Assembly: GCF_040954835.1 (NCBI RefSeq)
Contig: NC_090705.1
Span: 17,000,436 to 17,064,435 of the forward strand
Direction: 5' to 3'
DNA from: Lepisosteus oculatus
Lineage: Eukaryota; Chordata; Actinopteri; Semionotiformes; Lepisosteidae
DNA: 64,000 bases
Part shown: positions 1 through 11,014 of the stretch, piece by piece
Position numbering within the stretch: position 1 is the stretch's first letter
Layout: every line of letters starts with the position of its first letter
Notes under the pieces: generated by a model
Databases searched by the model: none
Told to the model about the DNA's origin: nothing
The model's input: the letters and a program-made list of their open reading frames with translations, nothing else
Position numbers and translations under genes: made by a program

Positions 1-3000
1 GTCATGGGGTTACTTATTTTCCTTTGCAGAACTGTGCAAAATGCTGATCTTGTGCAAAAATGTGTTGTGTCAAAACTTTCTGTTCCATACCTTCAGGCTA
101 GATTTCAGTGTAAATAGCTATTGTTATGTATAAAGAAGGTAAAACAATCATTAAGTAAATCTCACAGTACTTCATATTTTATGGTAAGACAGTGAGCATC
201 ATTCGGAGCTTTTGCATAGCTGTCCTTTTATTTTGCCATTTGAGCCACAAGTCCAGGTAGCCAGTTTTAGTAATATTTATCTATGATCAAATAGATCATG
301 ATAAATTATTAAGTCATTCTTCTAGGGGATGGTACACAGGAAAAGCAGGCCAAAAGACTAAATAACTAGACAATACAGTAAATAGATAAGAGTCAGAAAA
401 TAGAGAAAGTCTGAAGAGAAACAGCACCATGAGAGGGCTACTCTTTTGACAGACAAAAATACATTCAGGCAATCTAAGCACTGAACAGACCAATTAGGGG
501 TTTTAGGTCACCTATAGTTGTGAAAATCTTTATTTCCTATATTGTCATATTTACCAGGCTAAAGAAATCCCTAATTTGTTTAGTGATGGACTGTGGTTCT
601 CATTTAATTAGTATTTGTGATTGTTTACAACCGTTAATTGATAAGAAATGGATTTCTACAGTATTCATGTCTCAGCTGCAGGTTTGAGTTCTGTTTCCTT
701 TGTTTTCTATAGAAGACAGGGACTGGTATTCACAGTTCTATAAATAGCTGCACATAATGTGAGTAGATGCTGTATATTTGTGCTTGTAAATCATTGAAAA
801 TTAATACTTTGTCTCATTAATTGTGCAGCCTGATTTATTACTTATTGCTACCATACTGTGAGGAGATACGTCCATAAAAGTGTTCAGATTGGTGTGAGAT
901 CTGATTTTATTTATGTATTTTAATCTCTTGTCAGTATCTGTACAATCCTGAGTTTGAATTAGTGTTAGAAATAATTAAATAGGCTTTAATGTCGTCAGTG
1001 TGGTGGGGTGGCAGTGAGTGCCTGGGGCACCTTCTGTGTAGAGTTTGCATAGAATTGCAGACTGTAAAGAGGTAAAAGGTTCTGTTGCAGATGTAAATAC
1101 ACAAAACTAACATTTTGCTGAATCTCTTTCTCCAGAGACTCTTGGCTGTAGAATATTTTTGCATTCTCTGTGACTTTTGAAGGATTCCTTACACAGAAGC
1201 TCACCCTGCATCTTTGAACTTCAGCACATTTGGTCATCGAACTCTGAATTGTCAGAAAGCTTCAGACTGTTAAAAGGGGTTTGTATTAAAGAAAGCAAAT
1301 GCAGTAGAAGGTCTCTTTCTTTAAGCTGCCATTAATATTTTTTATAAATGTTCCTTCAGACTTTTACAAAGAGAGATGATGTATTCAGTGTGTGTAAATT
1401 ATAATTGTTTTTATAAAACAAAAAAAAGACTAAGCCATTTAAGGGAGTCATTGGCTTTGAAAATATGATGAATGGGCCTAGTTTGTGTTGGAGACACATT
1501 AAGGCATTTGACAAATATGTTGAATATAAAAATTGTTTTGTTGTGATTTTGGAAACTATATTATAGTTTTTATTATATACTCACTTTCCCCCCAATTTAT
1601 TCACTTTTTTTTCAATTACAAATCAAGTCACAAATAGTTAGGCTTGGGATAACAACCTAGATCAGTTAAGATTTCATTCCCAAGAGATCCTGGCTCCAGA
1701 ATGACGCCAACTTAAAATCATTGTAGTTAAATACTTTGCTTAATTTGAGTGCTCAGTGCTTGGTATATCAACCACTGTATTTTTTGCTGTACTAACTGCT
1801 ACAAATAAAATTATTGAATTTGTTTCTGATTCCTATTTCCAACCTCAGTTTATACATCTTTCTCAATTTATTCTTTGTATTTAAGAAAGAAAGAAATCCT
1901 TACACTTATATAGATCTTTTTTTGGACACTAAACTCAATGTGCTTTACAAGTAATGCCCAGATAATCCGCATCACCACCACAAATATGTAGCACCACCTG
2001 GATAATGTGTTAATCAGTGTTTTTCTAATTGTTTTCACTCTGAAGGTTACAGAGCTGGTGGTGCTGAAATTCCAAATTCTAAGGTACCATACTTCATAAA
2101 TGTAAAAAAAAAACATTTTGAGCTCTGATAAATGACTAGGCTATTTTTTTTGCTGAAGGTTTAGACTAACACAATCAAATCAAAGAAACAAATACCTTAG
2201 AGGAGGAAAAAATGGTCCTTCTTTGGGTTTTTCTTTTTTAATGAGGGCAGTTTCATCCAGAAGACTTCAGTATCATGTCTTCTTTCCCCATTTCACCACA
2301 AAATACAATTGACATAATATAGCAAGTAAAACAACAACAAAAGCATTTTTTCTCAAAACATGAGTGGCCAAGGAGCATACAATACATGCTCTGTTACAAG
2401 AGAAATACAGGAGAGGCTAAGTTCAGAGGTTTGCCAAATGTTTTGAATTATTATGTTCAATTTCTTTGACCTAATGAAATGGCTACAATGGAAAGTATGC
2501 AAAATATGGTAACTAAAACGTATAATATTCCATCCCTTTTATAGCAATGTAGATGCCTTAGTTTTAAGCATTAAAAAATGCTTAGCAAGTGTCTTCAGAC
2601 AGTCTGACAGAGACACCTCCTCTGGACATATCACCGTAGTTTTGTTGTTGATTACATAGACTTACACAGATCAAACCTAAAGCTCATTAAATCATATTTC
2701 TTCCTTTTCTGTTTGATAAATAATAAACTATATCAATTCCAAAGCCTGAATTAACAAAGAAATAAGCCTTCCTAACATGCTCAGATTCTGTTACTATGTG
2801 ATTGAAATGTTGCCATTCATGTAATAATTGTTCAATCCTATAAAAATACTCCATGAAGTTTTTGCCTAGATGTACTAATCACTTAATGTAATACAGTACT
2901 TGCCTCCCAGAACTGTACTGTAACACGCTTATTTTTGCCTTAAGTGATTATTATATTATGGCTGTTACAAATGTCAAGGAAAAAGGCAAATGCCAAGAAA

Positions 3001-3359
3001 AAAGGCCAAAGGCTAACAGGGCCTAGTGTCTGCTGGGATTTGTTCCACTCCATTTCTCTGATATGTGGTTGGTGAAACAGGCTCTGAGGCGTTTTATAGG
3101 AAACATTTAATGAAGTTGATGAATGCAACAGGTTGTGAAAAATCTTAAGACAAATTTTGTATATGTCCAAGAAAATGATTAGGTTAAGTGTTTAATTGAC
3201 TGCTCTGGCTGGAATAATAGCCAGAAGACACTAACTCCTCCAGGAATTGAGCTTTAGACTCCTGTTCTAAAAAACTGTTCATTTCAACAGTGAAGATAAA
3301 GCTTTGATTTAAAGTGTCTCAAATAACAGAAGCACAGGAGGTTATGATCCTGTCCCTGT
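1..3359. other. Intergenic, AT-rich, no gene seen
   Basis: I see no supportable exon here on either strand; open frames are short and lack recognisable protein. By synteny with human 5p15.33 the next gene to the left would be CCDC127, reading towards LRRC14B, but none of its coding sequence is recognised. A plus-strand AATAAA lies near 1805 but cannot be tied to a gene. The only clear content is a SINE tail fragment near 1.9-2.0 kb. Confidence 0.6.
1897..2010 (-). repeat. 3' tail fragment of a 5S-type SINE
   Basis: Read on the plus strand it begins with a 'ccttacacttatatag' motif, then 'ggacact...gctttacaagtaatg' and a CACC-rich stretch. The full copies at 59421-59949 (same orientation) and 7227-7750 (reverse) end with the same block. 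The 5S-like head is missing, so this is a truncated, diverged copy. Confidence 0.7.
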
Positions 3360-3700
3360 CGTACAGGGACGCTGATGAATGGCAAGCCGAGCTCCAAGTG
3401 CAGGAGCTCAGCGGGACTCGGAGGAATGGGGGGGGAAGCGAAGTTTCCCTTCATGTCTGAGGTGGACATCCTGGGGAGGAGAATAAATGCAGCCTTAGGG
3501 AATGACGCTAGGAGGGAAAAAGGATTCCCAGTCTACTCAGCGCTCCCACTGCGATGAAAAAAAGAAAAACGCTTGAGCGTTGGCTCAGTGTTGGAAACTG
3601 AACAGACAGGGAATTAAAGAAGGAGCTCATGTGGGGTGTGCCTGACTGAAAAATCAACGGGGGCTGGGAGATACAGCCCAAGCAAGTCTGCACGGAGTCC
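3360..3700. other. CpG-richer patch downstream of LRRC14B
   Basis: About a dozen CpG dinucleotides fall within roughly 300 bp, well above the AT-rich surroundings. Open frames on both strands (for example 3375-3557 plus) show no recognisable protein. It could be a small CpG island, part of a repeat or an old exon; I cannot decide. Confidence 0.3.
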
Positions 3701-3940
3701 CCATCTCAATGTGCCAGTTGGCCCAGGTGTATGATAGGGTTTTTATGAATGGAACATTTCATGATGTAACAGAAACTTTGCACAAACATTATACAAAAAA
3801 AAGCAGTAGCAAATAATGTCATCAGTGCATACAAAATGTTACTGTTTTCAAAAATGTGTAATGCCAATGTTTTTACGCAATAGTCTTTTTCACTTTTACA
3901 TCTGAAGACCTGCCGTCAGAAATGCGTATTGTGATCCTCT

Positions 3941-4060
3941 AATACAGGGATGTCCAATCCGTGTCCTGGAGTGCTGGTGTGTCTGCGTGTTTTCACCTCA
4001 ACTCAGCTCTGAACGATCTGAACCAGTTCGTTACTAGCTTAACTGGACCAGTTGAATAAC
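3941..4060. repeat. Dispersed repeat fragment ('gtcctggagtgctggtgt' type)
   Basis: The segment 'ggatgtccaatccgtgtcct...ctggtgtgtctg...ttttcacctcaactcagctct' resembles a dispersed repeat common in fish genomes, which usually reads 'tccaa-tcc-ggtcctggag-ggc-...-ggttt...ccaacccagctct'. It lies just past the LRRC14B stop and probably within or next to its 3' UTR. The family assignment is from memory. Confidence 0.45.
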
Positions 4061-4156
4061 GTCTCCCACCTCTACCCGTGCTGCTACTATAAAGAGACAA
4101 AAACAGGGGGGCCTTTGGTCTAAACCAAGGTCTGGGAACTTCCTATTATTCTTTCT

Positions 4157-4808
4157 TCATTCCTCAGCCGGCAGTGAAATGCTCTCCATGAAGTGGGTGA
4201 GTGCATCCCGGAAGGACTGCAGCATGAAAACCCCCAGCTCACTGCTCGTCTCGTGAATATCCGGGTCAAACGTGCCGAAAAGGGGTGTACTTGCCACAAT
4301 GTCGTCACGGTTTGCCTGGAGCAAAATGAACAGAAGCTCCGCTCTGATTTCCTCGTACTTCCTTTTATCATATCTAACCAGTGAGGCCTCATCCAGTGGG
4401 TAGGCCACACTGTCAGGATAGCAGTCCCTAGGCACCGGGAACTCAATGTATCTGAGGACAGGGAAATCAGGGAACACGGTGAAGAGGTGTCTCAGTGCCC
4501 GAGAGCTCAGAGGGTTACCGAGGAACTTGAACTCCCTCAGCTTCCTGCACGGCAGCAGGGCCTGTATCATCATGTTGACCTGGCTGTCCTCGATGTTGCA
4601 CTCCTCCAGAGTGAGGCTCTTCAGGGTGAGAGAGGCGCGGATCAGGAGCTTGAAGAAAGTGGAGGGGAAGAGACTTGTGACGTCGTGGCCACTGAGGTCC
4701 AGGCTCTCCAGGTGTTCGGCATGAATGCTGTTGGCCAGGTAAGCCATGTCCGCGTGGTTCAGCCCACAGCTGGCGACCTCCAGCAACTGAAGTGGTGTGT
4801 TGAGCGGG
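4157..4808 (-). CDS. LRRC14B: LRRC14B coding exon 2 (C-terminal repeats)
   Basis: 652 bp starting in phase 2 after TTTTTTCCAG and ending with TGA at 4159-4157. It completes '..LLSPLNTPLQLLEVASCGL', matching the LRR of the human protein, and encodes about 217 residues to the final PAEE. The first 14 bp of the longer open frame (4822-4809) are intronic. Confidence 0.93.
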
Positions 4809-6578
4809 CTGGAAAAAACCAAGCATCAAACCAATGCTTTATGTTAAAGTACATTTTTCTTTTGTAGCAGTATGTAATTATGTCTGTGCATTGTGAACCT
4901 CATAAGCTGTATTTTAGCAATTCACTATAACTCAACTAATGCCATTTTTAAGACTTCAGTTTTAACAGATCCTATGCTTGACCTTCAATTGGCTGGAGTT
5001 ATTTTAATAACAGGCTATGTTAAATTTCAAGACCCAGCTGCAGCAGATAAAGCATTCACAGTCACAATAAATTGATGGCATCCCCATGGACTCAATCATG
5101 TTAAAGAAGATTTGGATTCTACACTAATTGTCTTATTATTGTATCGCTGTTTTTTTTCCCAACTCGCATCTCCCATTTATGTCATAAGCAGGAACATGCG
5201 TATGTTCATACTGCAGATGTTTTGGATGTTTTAATAACATAATGAAACTTAAATTAGAAACAACTGTTAAACAATCAGATTGATTTCTCAGTATGGATTT
5301 CCAAAGCATTGAAGAGACTTGCTTGGTGGGGATATCTATGAGTTACCTTAATAGACTCAGGACTTCACTTACACTCATACACCTAGTGTGGGAAGCATAG
5401 TATCAGAAGTTTATTTGGATTTGACTGAATTTCAAATGGCTTTAATTACATGGCAAACAGAGAGAAAACGTCACAGTTTGTATGGTTGCTTCATTGCCTG
5501 GATTACAGCTGTAAAAGTCTTACTTTACTCCTATTACATCAGCATTTATATAATTGTTTAAATCTGGACTCTCTGGGCTGCATTGCTTATCCTGTGTTTT
5601 CATTGGAGTGTCGAAATGATGAGAAACACCAGTACTATCAAGAAAGGAAAACAGGTGAAAGTTGGGATCTTACCTAAGCAGTTTCCGAATTCGACCAGTG
5701 AGTGTTGAAAACGCAATTTGCAGCTCAACGAGATGAGTGAGATGACTCAGTAGCTCCCCGATATGGGATAAGACGCCCTCGTCATTGGGTCCCATCCTGC
5801 GAACATCAAATGTCTTGGCTGGAAGAGTCAGCGATCTCAGTTTCGAAAATGAAACATGTGAGAGCAGCACCTCCACGTGTGTCATTTCTAAGGGGACATT
5901 GTGAACGATCTCGAGCTTCTGCAACGAAAGGGGCTCAACAAGTTTGATGATGTAAAACAGTTTTGTCAAAGCCAGGCTGTCTGCCCTGAAGCCCACACAT
6001 CTTATCTTCAAGGGACAGTGGCACCTCAGTAAGAGGGCTTGTACCACAATCTCATAACTCCGACTGGTCACAAATATGTACATTGCAATGTCAATGGAAA
6101 TGTCAAACACTGATAGATGAATTTTCTCAGACTGCAATGCCACAAGTAAATCATAACAGATTCTGGCTACCATCTCCGTTCGAGCCCATTTCCCCAAAGA
6201 TGTTTTGCACTTACAAAACTGGTGTTCAACATCCTTTATTCCAGTGAGGTCCACTGAACGGAGTATCTTAGCATAAGTAGTAGAACTGCCAAGAACATAG
6301 TCTTTCAAGCCATTCAGACAGGCTTCCAGGCAACCACGGCAGGTCCAGCCCGTTAAATCCTCTTCGCAATCCACGGTTTTTCCCAGGAGTTTTCCTAGAT
6401 TCAGCTCCGTCAAGGGCCAGTTCTGAACAAGATCGTGAATGACATCAGCCTTCTCTTCCAAATAACTAGCTTTGAAAAGTAGTCCATACAGATTGTGAGA
6501 GATGCACTGCAGGTTCTGCTGGGCATTTTGGCTGTTCTGCACAAAACTCACTGCGGAGAGAAATTTTAAGGTCTTCAT
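4157..6578 (-). CDS. LRRC14B: LRRC14B, leucine-rich repeat-containing protein 14B (2 coding exons)
   Basis: Joining 6578-5674 to 4808-4157 gives an uninterrupted 518-codon protein plus stop. This is close to the length of human LRRC14B as I recall it (about 514). The start opens with MKTLKFLSA, and 'HNLYGLLFKASYLEE', 'CLEACLNGL', 'CVGFRADSLALTKL', 'LEIVHNVPL' and 'FSTLTG' match the family. Exon 2 carries typical leucine-rich repeats ('LESLDLSGHDV', 'LKSLTLEECNI', 'REFKFLGNPLS') and ends with 'TPLFGTFDPDIHETSSELG', a strongly conserved tail. PRAME/LRRC14 proteins are curved LRR proteins, and some act as substrate receptors of cullin-2 ligases; a role for LRRC14B itself is not shown here. The human gene is reported as mainly heart and muscle expressed. 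It lies downstream of PLEKHG4B on the same strand, as in human. No frameshift is seen. Confidence 0.95.
4809..5673 (-). other. LRRC14B: LRRC14B intron
   Basis: An 865-bp intron with a GTAAG donor and a TTTTTTCCAG acceptor. No further exon or clear repeat is seen in it; the plus-strand open frames at 4893-5075 and 5450-5677 have no coding character. Confidence 0.85.
5674..6578 (-). CDS. LRRC14B: LRRC14B coding exon 1
   Basis: 905 bp from the ATG at 6578 to a consensus donor (CTTAG|GTAAG, GT at 5673-5672), ending in phase 2. Encodes residues 1-301: the PRAME-family N-terminal part (cysteine-rich segment around residues 79-88) and the first repeats. The start is the first in-frame Met and aligns with the family start. 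Confidence 0.93.
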
Positions 6579-6579
6579 T

Positions 6580-6870
6580 GTTTACCACAGTCCATGTGAT
6601 TCTATTTGCATCTATTGCACGTAGAGAGTACAGATCAGCTGCTAGCTAACTGCACATTGCCTGGAGCAGTGTGATTATTTTTAGAAACTGTTAAGTGTCA
6701 GGATTTCAGACTAGGGATCACATGTTAGAGTTCTATTTCTGACTCTTCGTAATGGTGACACTGAGACCTTCCTGTGAAGTGCAAACAGACCCTCTCTCTA
6801 ATTGCTCTGGAAGTCAGTCATTCTGTATATAATATAATGTGACAGCTGTGACAGCTTGTTTTTAACTATT
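6580..6870 (-). promoter_or_regulatory. Possible LRRC14B muscle-type promoter: MEF2 site and E-boxes
   Basis: On the minus strand a perfect MEF2-type site, CTAAAAATAA, lies at 6684-6675, about 100 bp before the ATG. CAGCTG E-boxes lie at 6636-6641 and 6843-6848. A TATA-like stretch is at about 6825-6837. The human gene is muscle-enriched, so the set is suggestive, but each site is short and the transcription start is unknown. Confidence 0.35.
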
Positions 6871-7180
6871 TCATCCAGCACAGGACCATAGTGGACATTA
6901 GAGGCTTACATGGCAAGCTTCTGGCACAAGGCAGGATACACTCTGGATGGGATGCCAGTGCATCATGGGGCACGCACATACACAAACACACACACTCACA
7001 CTTGGGTCAGTTTTCCCAAAAGCCAATCAAAGTAGGTCTTTGGACTGTGGGAGGAAACCGGAGCACCAGGAGGAGACCAACATGAGCACAGGGAGAACAT
7101 ACAAACTACACACTAACTATTACCCGGGAATTGAACCCAGGGCCAGGCCACAATTCTAACCACTGTGCCACAATGCCACG
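6871..7180 (-). repeat. tRNA-derived SINE
   Basis: On the minus strand the head shows an A-box-like TGGCACAGTGG followed by a B-box-like GGTTCAATTCC at about 7137-7127, as in a tRNA-derived SINE. The middle contains 'ttggactgtgggaggaaacc' (plus strand), the hallmark of a family also present at 30598-30944. A (CA)-rich stretch lies at 6968-6996. It sits directly upstream of the 5S-type SINE at 7227. Confidence 0.75.
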
Positions 7181-7226
7181 TAAAGTGGTGCATTTTCATA
7201 TGATTTCATGTCATGAATAAACTTTG

Positions 7227-7750
7227 CAACCCTCAACTGGCCACCCACTGAAGCTAAGCAGGTGTGAGCCTGGTCAGTACCTGGATGGGAGACCTCCTGG
7301 GAAAAACTAAGGTCGCTGCTAGAAGAGGTGTTAGTGGGGCCAGCAGGTGGCGCTCACCCTGCGGTCCATGTGGGTCCTGATGCCCCAATATAGTGACGGG
7401 GACACTATACTGTAAATAGGCGCTGTCCTTCAGATGAGACGTAAAACCGAGGTCCTGACTCTCTGTGGTCATTAAAAATCCCAGGGCGTTTCCCGAAAAA
7501 AGTAGGGGTGTAAACCAGGCGTCCTGGCCAAATTTCCAATTGGCCCTTACCAATCATGGCTTCCTACTAATCCCCATCTATGAATTGGCTTCATTACTCT
7601 GCTCTCCTCCCCACTGATAGCTGATGTGTGGTGAGCGTTCTGGCGCACTATGGTGGTGGTGGTGGAGGGGAGTCCCCATTACCTGTAAAGCGATTTGAGT
7701 GAGGTGTCCAGAAGAGTGCTATATAAGTGTAAGCAATTATTATAATTATT
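7227..7750 (+). repeat. Full-length 5S rRNA-derived SINE
   Basis: The head contains 'gaagctaagcagg...gagcctggtcagtacctggatgggagacc', nearly identical to the internal control region of 5S rRNA. The body (about 450 bp) is shared with the copies at 14476-15040 and 59421-59949. The 3' end has 'gtaaagcgatttgagtg...gctatataagtgtaa' followed by ATT repeats. It lies between LRRC14B and PLEKHG4B. Confidence 0.88.
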
Positions 7751-10700
7751 ATAAACACACAGCAGCATGCAATTCTAGTCATATAAAATGCGAAAGTGAG
7801 AAAACATCTGCTATTAAGCCTTACAAATTAGAACAAACATATCTACCAATATTCCTTGTATTATCTGATTCTCTTTGAGGCTTTGGCAACATTAATACAC
7901 ACCTTGAGACCTTTTTAAATATTATTTAATACACTGTACAGATAAACGATACAGTTTCTACTGCAGGATTATTGGATTAGTTGCAAAGCTGTCAACTAAT
8001 CATAATGCAAAAATATGTCCTGTGCTATTTCTGTTTCCTTATAAAAGAGATAAAAAAACACACATATGAACAATAATAAAGACCTAGGCAACTAAGTCAA
8101 TATACAGTTTTCATAACGTACCAGAAGGTTGTTTTTAGTAGGAGATAGAAATTAGATTCTTAATTTATAACAGAATTAAAAATGTCAAAATATAGTTAAT
8201 AATCTTCTTTAAAATGTTCACCAGTCTCAACGACAACAATAATAACAATTTTACATTTCTTATTATTTTTTAAGATGTGCACTGCACGTGTCTTTCAGTC
8301 CAATATGTTAGAAATCCCACTAGGAAAGAGCTTTAGCTTGGTGGTTCTTGACATGTTCAAGCTGTGAATTTCCTATTCGTCACGAGGAACCATCACAGGT
8401 GCTTTTCATAACTGTGAAAGTAAAAGATTTACTGCATTACATTTCAGAAATGGTGATCTCACAAAGGCAACTGAAAACTTGTCAATTAACCCATATAAAA
8501 CCAATTACAGATATTACTGAAACCACCTGGAGGAAGTGAGGGTGTTGCTGTAGAACAACAAAGCTTTTTTGCCACTTCCAGGGTCTCCTGACACAGTCAA
8601 TGAGACCACAGACTAATGGATCTAAGCTAGCAATCATTAGGACTGTAGGACTCATCCAGTGTCCTGTACAAAAGCCTCTACAGTATGAGGTGCTCAGAAG
8701 CCCACAGAGCAGATATAAGGGGAAAAACAATTGAGCAATGAGATTAAATGTGTGAATACAAAATGAACAAGGGGACAAGTCTACATTCTCCCACACTGAG
8801 CTATTGTTCACATTATATAATTCATTTCCCATTATTGGTGTATACTTGTATTTAAAATGAGTACTTCTTGCACAATTCTGTTTTTTATTTTTCTTTAACA
8901 GTTTGTAATTTTAACACCACGGGTAAACAGCATACAGCCATCACAGAGATAACTTTTCCACAATTGTTTCGAATTCCATGCTACACAGTCTTGGCATTAA
9001 CCTCACTATGAATGGTTTCCACATGACAGTTTCATAAAACATTAATAACAACATAAGAAGAGATAAATGTTTTAAAAGTGGAGTGACTTGTACATCACTA
9101 GCTCCCCTTTACCAGAATAAAACCCCTTCGTTAACAAAGTCATGCAGGATGCAGCCATAGCCGATGAAAGCATGTCAAGTGCACCAATTAGTATTTTGAA
9201 TGGAGTTGTGTCCTTGGCCATTAGTGAGGCTCAGAAGAAAGAAAAAAGCTGATGAAACCAATTACTTACTGAGCCAAAGCCTTTCAGTCAGACCACTGTA
9301 GAGAGGCCTATTGTAATATGAGAAGTCTTGCTCTGGTAAAAAAAGGCGAGGAGATAAACAAGTTAGGGCCAGTAGCTGTCTTATTAGGGGGTCACTTAGA
9401 GGTTCAATAAAGTAACCGAGAGCTCTGTTGGAATGAAAACCAGCAGGTGTGGGGGTCCCCACCCCCAACATTGGGGAACCTCTGGTCTAGCTGCTAATGC
9501 ACAACAATGAAATAGCATGTTAGTTACTTGAATCAATAAACTACATCAACCTGTATTAGTGAGATTCTTTGGGATTTTAAATTGTTATCCTACAGTAGCA
9601 AATAAAGAGTCATTTCTGCAATAATGTAAGTTTCCATAACATGAATTGACTGTAAAATGATTGATTGATTAGGGAACATTTTTCCCATAAAGTGGGTCCA
9701 TGTTGTCTATAATACCACTCAAGTATACTGGAATCAGTCACATGAGTAGAGTAGATTGTGTGGCAGCCTCAGTGCAGCAACAAAGTTGTGTATCAGCGTT
9801 CAGCCACTATATTTTCATTCTTCGAAAACATTTATAAGAACATTGCTGTTATAATGAATGGCAAGAGTATGAAGCTAATGCATGTGGAAAAACTGAAAAG
9901 AAAAGGAAACTATTACTCTGAAACAAAAGCTTGAAGTTATAAAGTGATATGAGAGAAATGCAACAACATGTGATATTATTTTTTGCTACTGGGTTTAGAA
10001 GAGAGCATTGTTCAAAATGTTTTTTAGGAAAAATGTTGCCTCTCCTTCATCCAATGAGGAATTTTGTCATTATTGAACTGTCTTTTCTCTTTTTTTAATG
10101 ATCACAAAAAACACATATTATGCATACGTGACACATTCAAACTTAAAATATGACCTATTACTATAGAAAACATACCTTTGATTCCCATTGAACCAATGGT
10201 TTCTATAAAATTGCGATTATGTTTAAGTATTATATTATCCTCTTGGTGATTTCCAGGAACACAACTATTGCGTTATAGCATAAATAGCTGTATTAACCAG
10301 AAGAACTTAATAAAGTATTAAAGATGAAGGGGTTATAGAATCTCATTCTTATATCCAAGAATGGTGAAAATGGTACAAAGTAGAGACAAGCTCATTCTCC
10401 ATTTTAGTTTGGAGGTCTTTGAATACTTCATGGCCCACTTTTCTTTTCTTGGTAGAGATTCTGAACTATAGTACAGTTGTGCAGGGCACAGGAAAGGACA
10501 TTTAGTTTTTGTAATGAGTTAGTTCTATGTGAAGTTTAAATATGAACACCAATGACCTCTCATAATGAGAGGAGAGTATGTGTAATGGACAGATTTATCT
10601 GTATGAGTACAGCATAAAAAAGTGTGGTCTTGGGAGAACTGTTTTAACATCTTTCAGCAGATAATAATAACAAAAGGTCAGATCCTCCATCACCCGTTCC

Positions 10701-10766
10701 AGAAGGCAGACATGTTTGCATTCCGGCAGGTGGTATTCAGCAGCTCTATGCCAGATAAGGATGTAT
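7751..10766. other. Intergenic region between LRRC14B and the PLEKHG4B stop
   Basis: AT-rich, with no recognisable exon. It should contain the PLEKHG4B 3' UTR (below 10767 on the minus strand) and distal LRRC14B regulatory DNA. The open frames at 8482-8832 and 9262-9471 (minus) give no known protein. A GC-richer piece at 9430-9490 ('gggggtccccacccccaac') looks like a repeat remnant. Confidence 0.55.
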
Positions 10767-11014
10767 TCAACTGGAAGGATAAAATATACTCACTGCTGTG
10801 ATGTACTGACTGCTGGGCTGTTTGAGATCTTCATTTTGCTGAAACAGTGGTGGGGAGGGGGATTGCAAGGGAGGCGATGAACACAGGAAGGAGGTCCCTT
10901 CACTAGAGAAAGTATCAGCAGAAGTTTGTGCTTGGCTGGCCAGAGTCAGACCACTCAGACCAGTCACGCTGTCACTTGAGGTGCACTGAGAGGACGTTTC
11001 AGAACTCTCGGTTA
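10767..11014 (-). CDS. PLEKHG4B: PLEKHG4B last exon seen (C-terminal tail)
   Basis: Begins in phase 1 after CTCAACAACAG and encodes [20 protein letters not shown] with a Ser/Pro/Gln-rich tail to a TGA at 10769-10767. A strong donor (ACAGCA|GTGAGT, GT at 10793-10792) lies nine codons before that stop, so the exon may instead splice on to a further 3' exon that I could not identify. Confidence 0.8.

Noticed and set aside
7240..7310. 5S rRNA gene
   Set aside because: Only the internal control region matches; the 5' part of 5S is missing and a long SINE body follows.
8482..8832. 116-codon minus-strand open frame
   Set aside because: No recognised domain, no splice or promoter context, and composition like the surrounding noncoding DNA.
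10560..10745. Possible extra 3' PLEKHG4B exon (minus-strand open frame around EYHLPECKHVCLLERVMEDL)
   Set aside because: The frame is open, but it lies under 50 bp from the donor, too close for a normal intron, and I cannot match it to the family.
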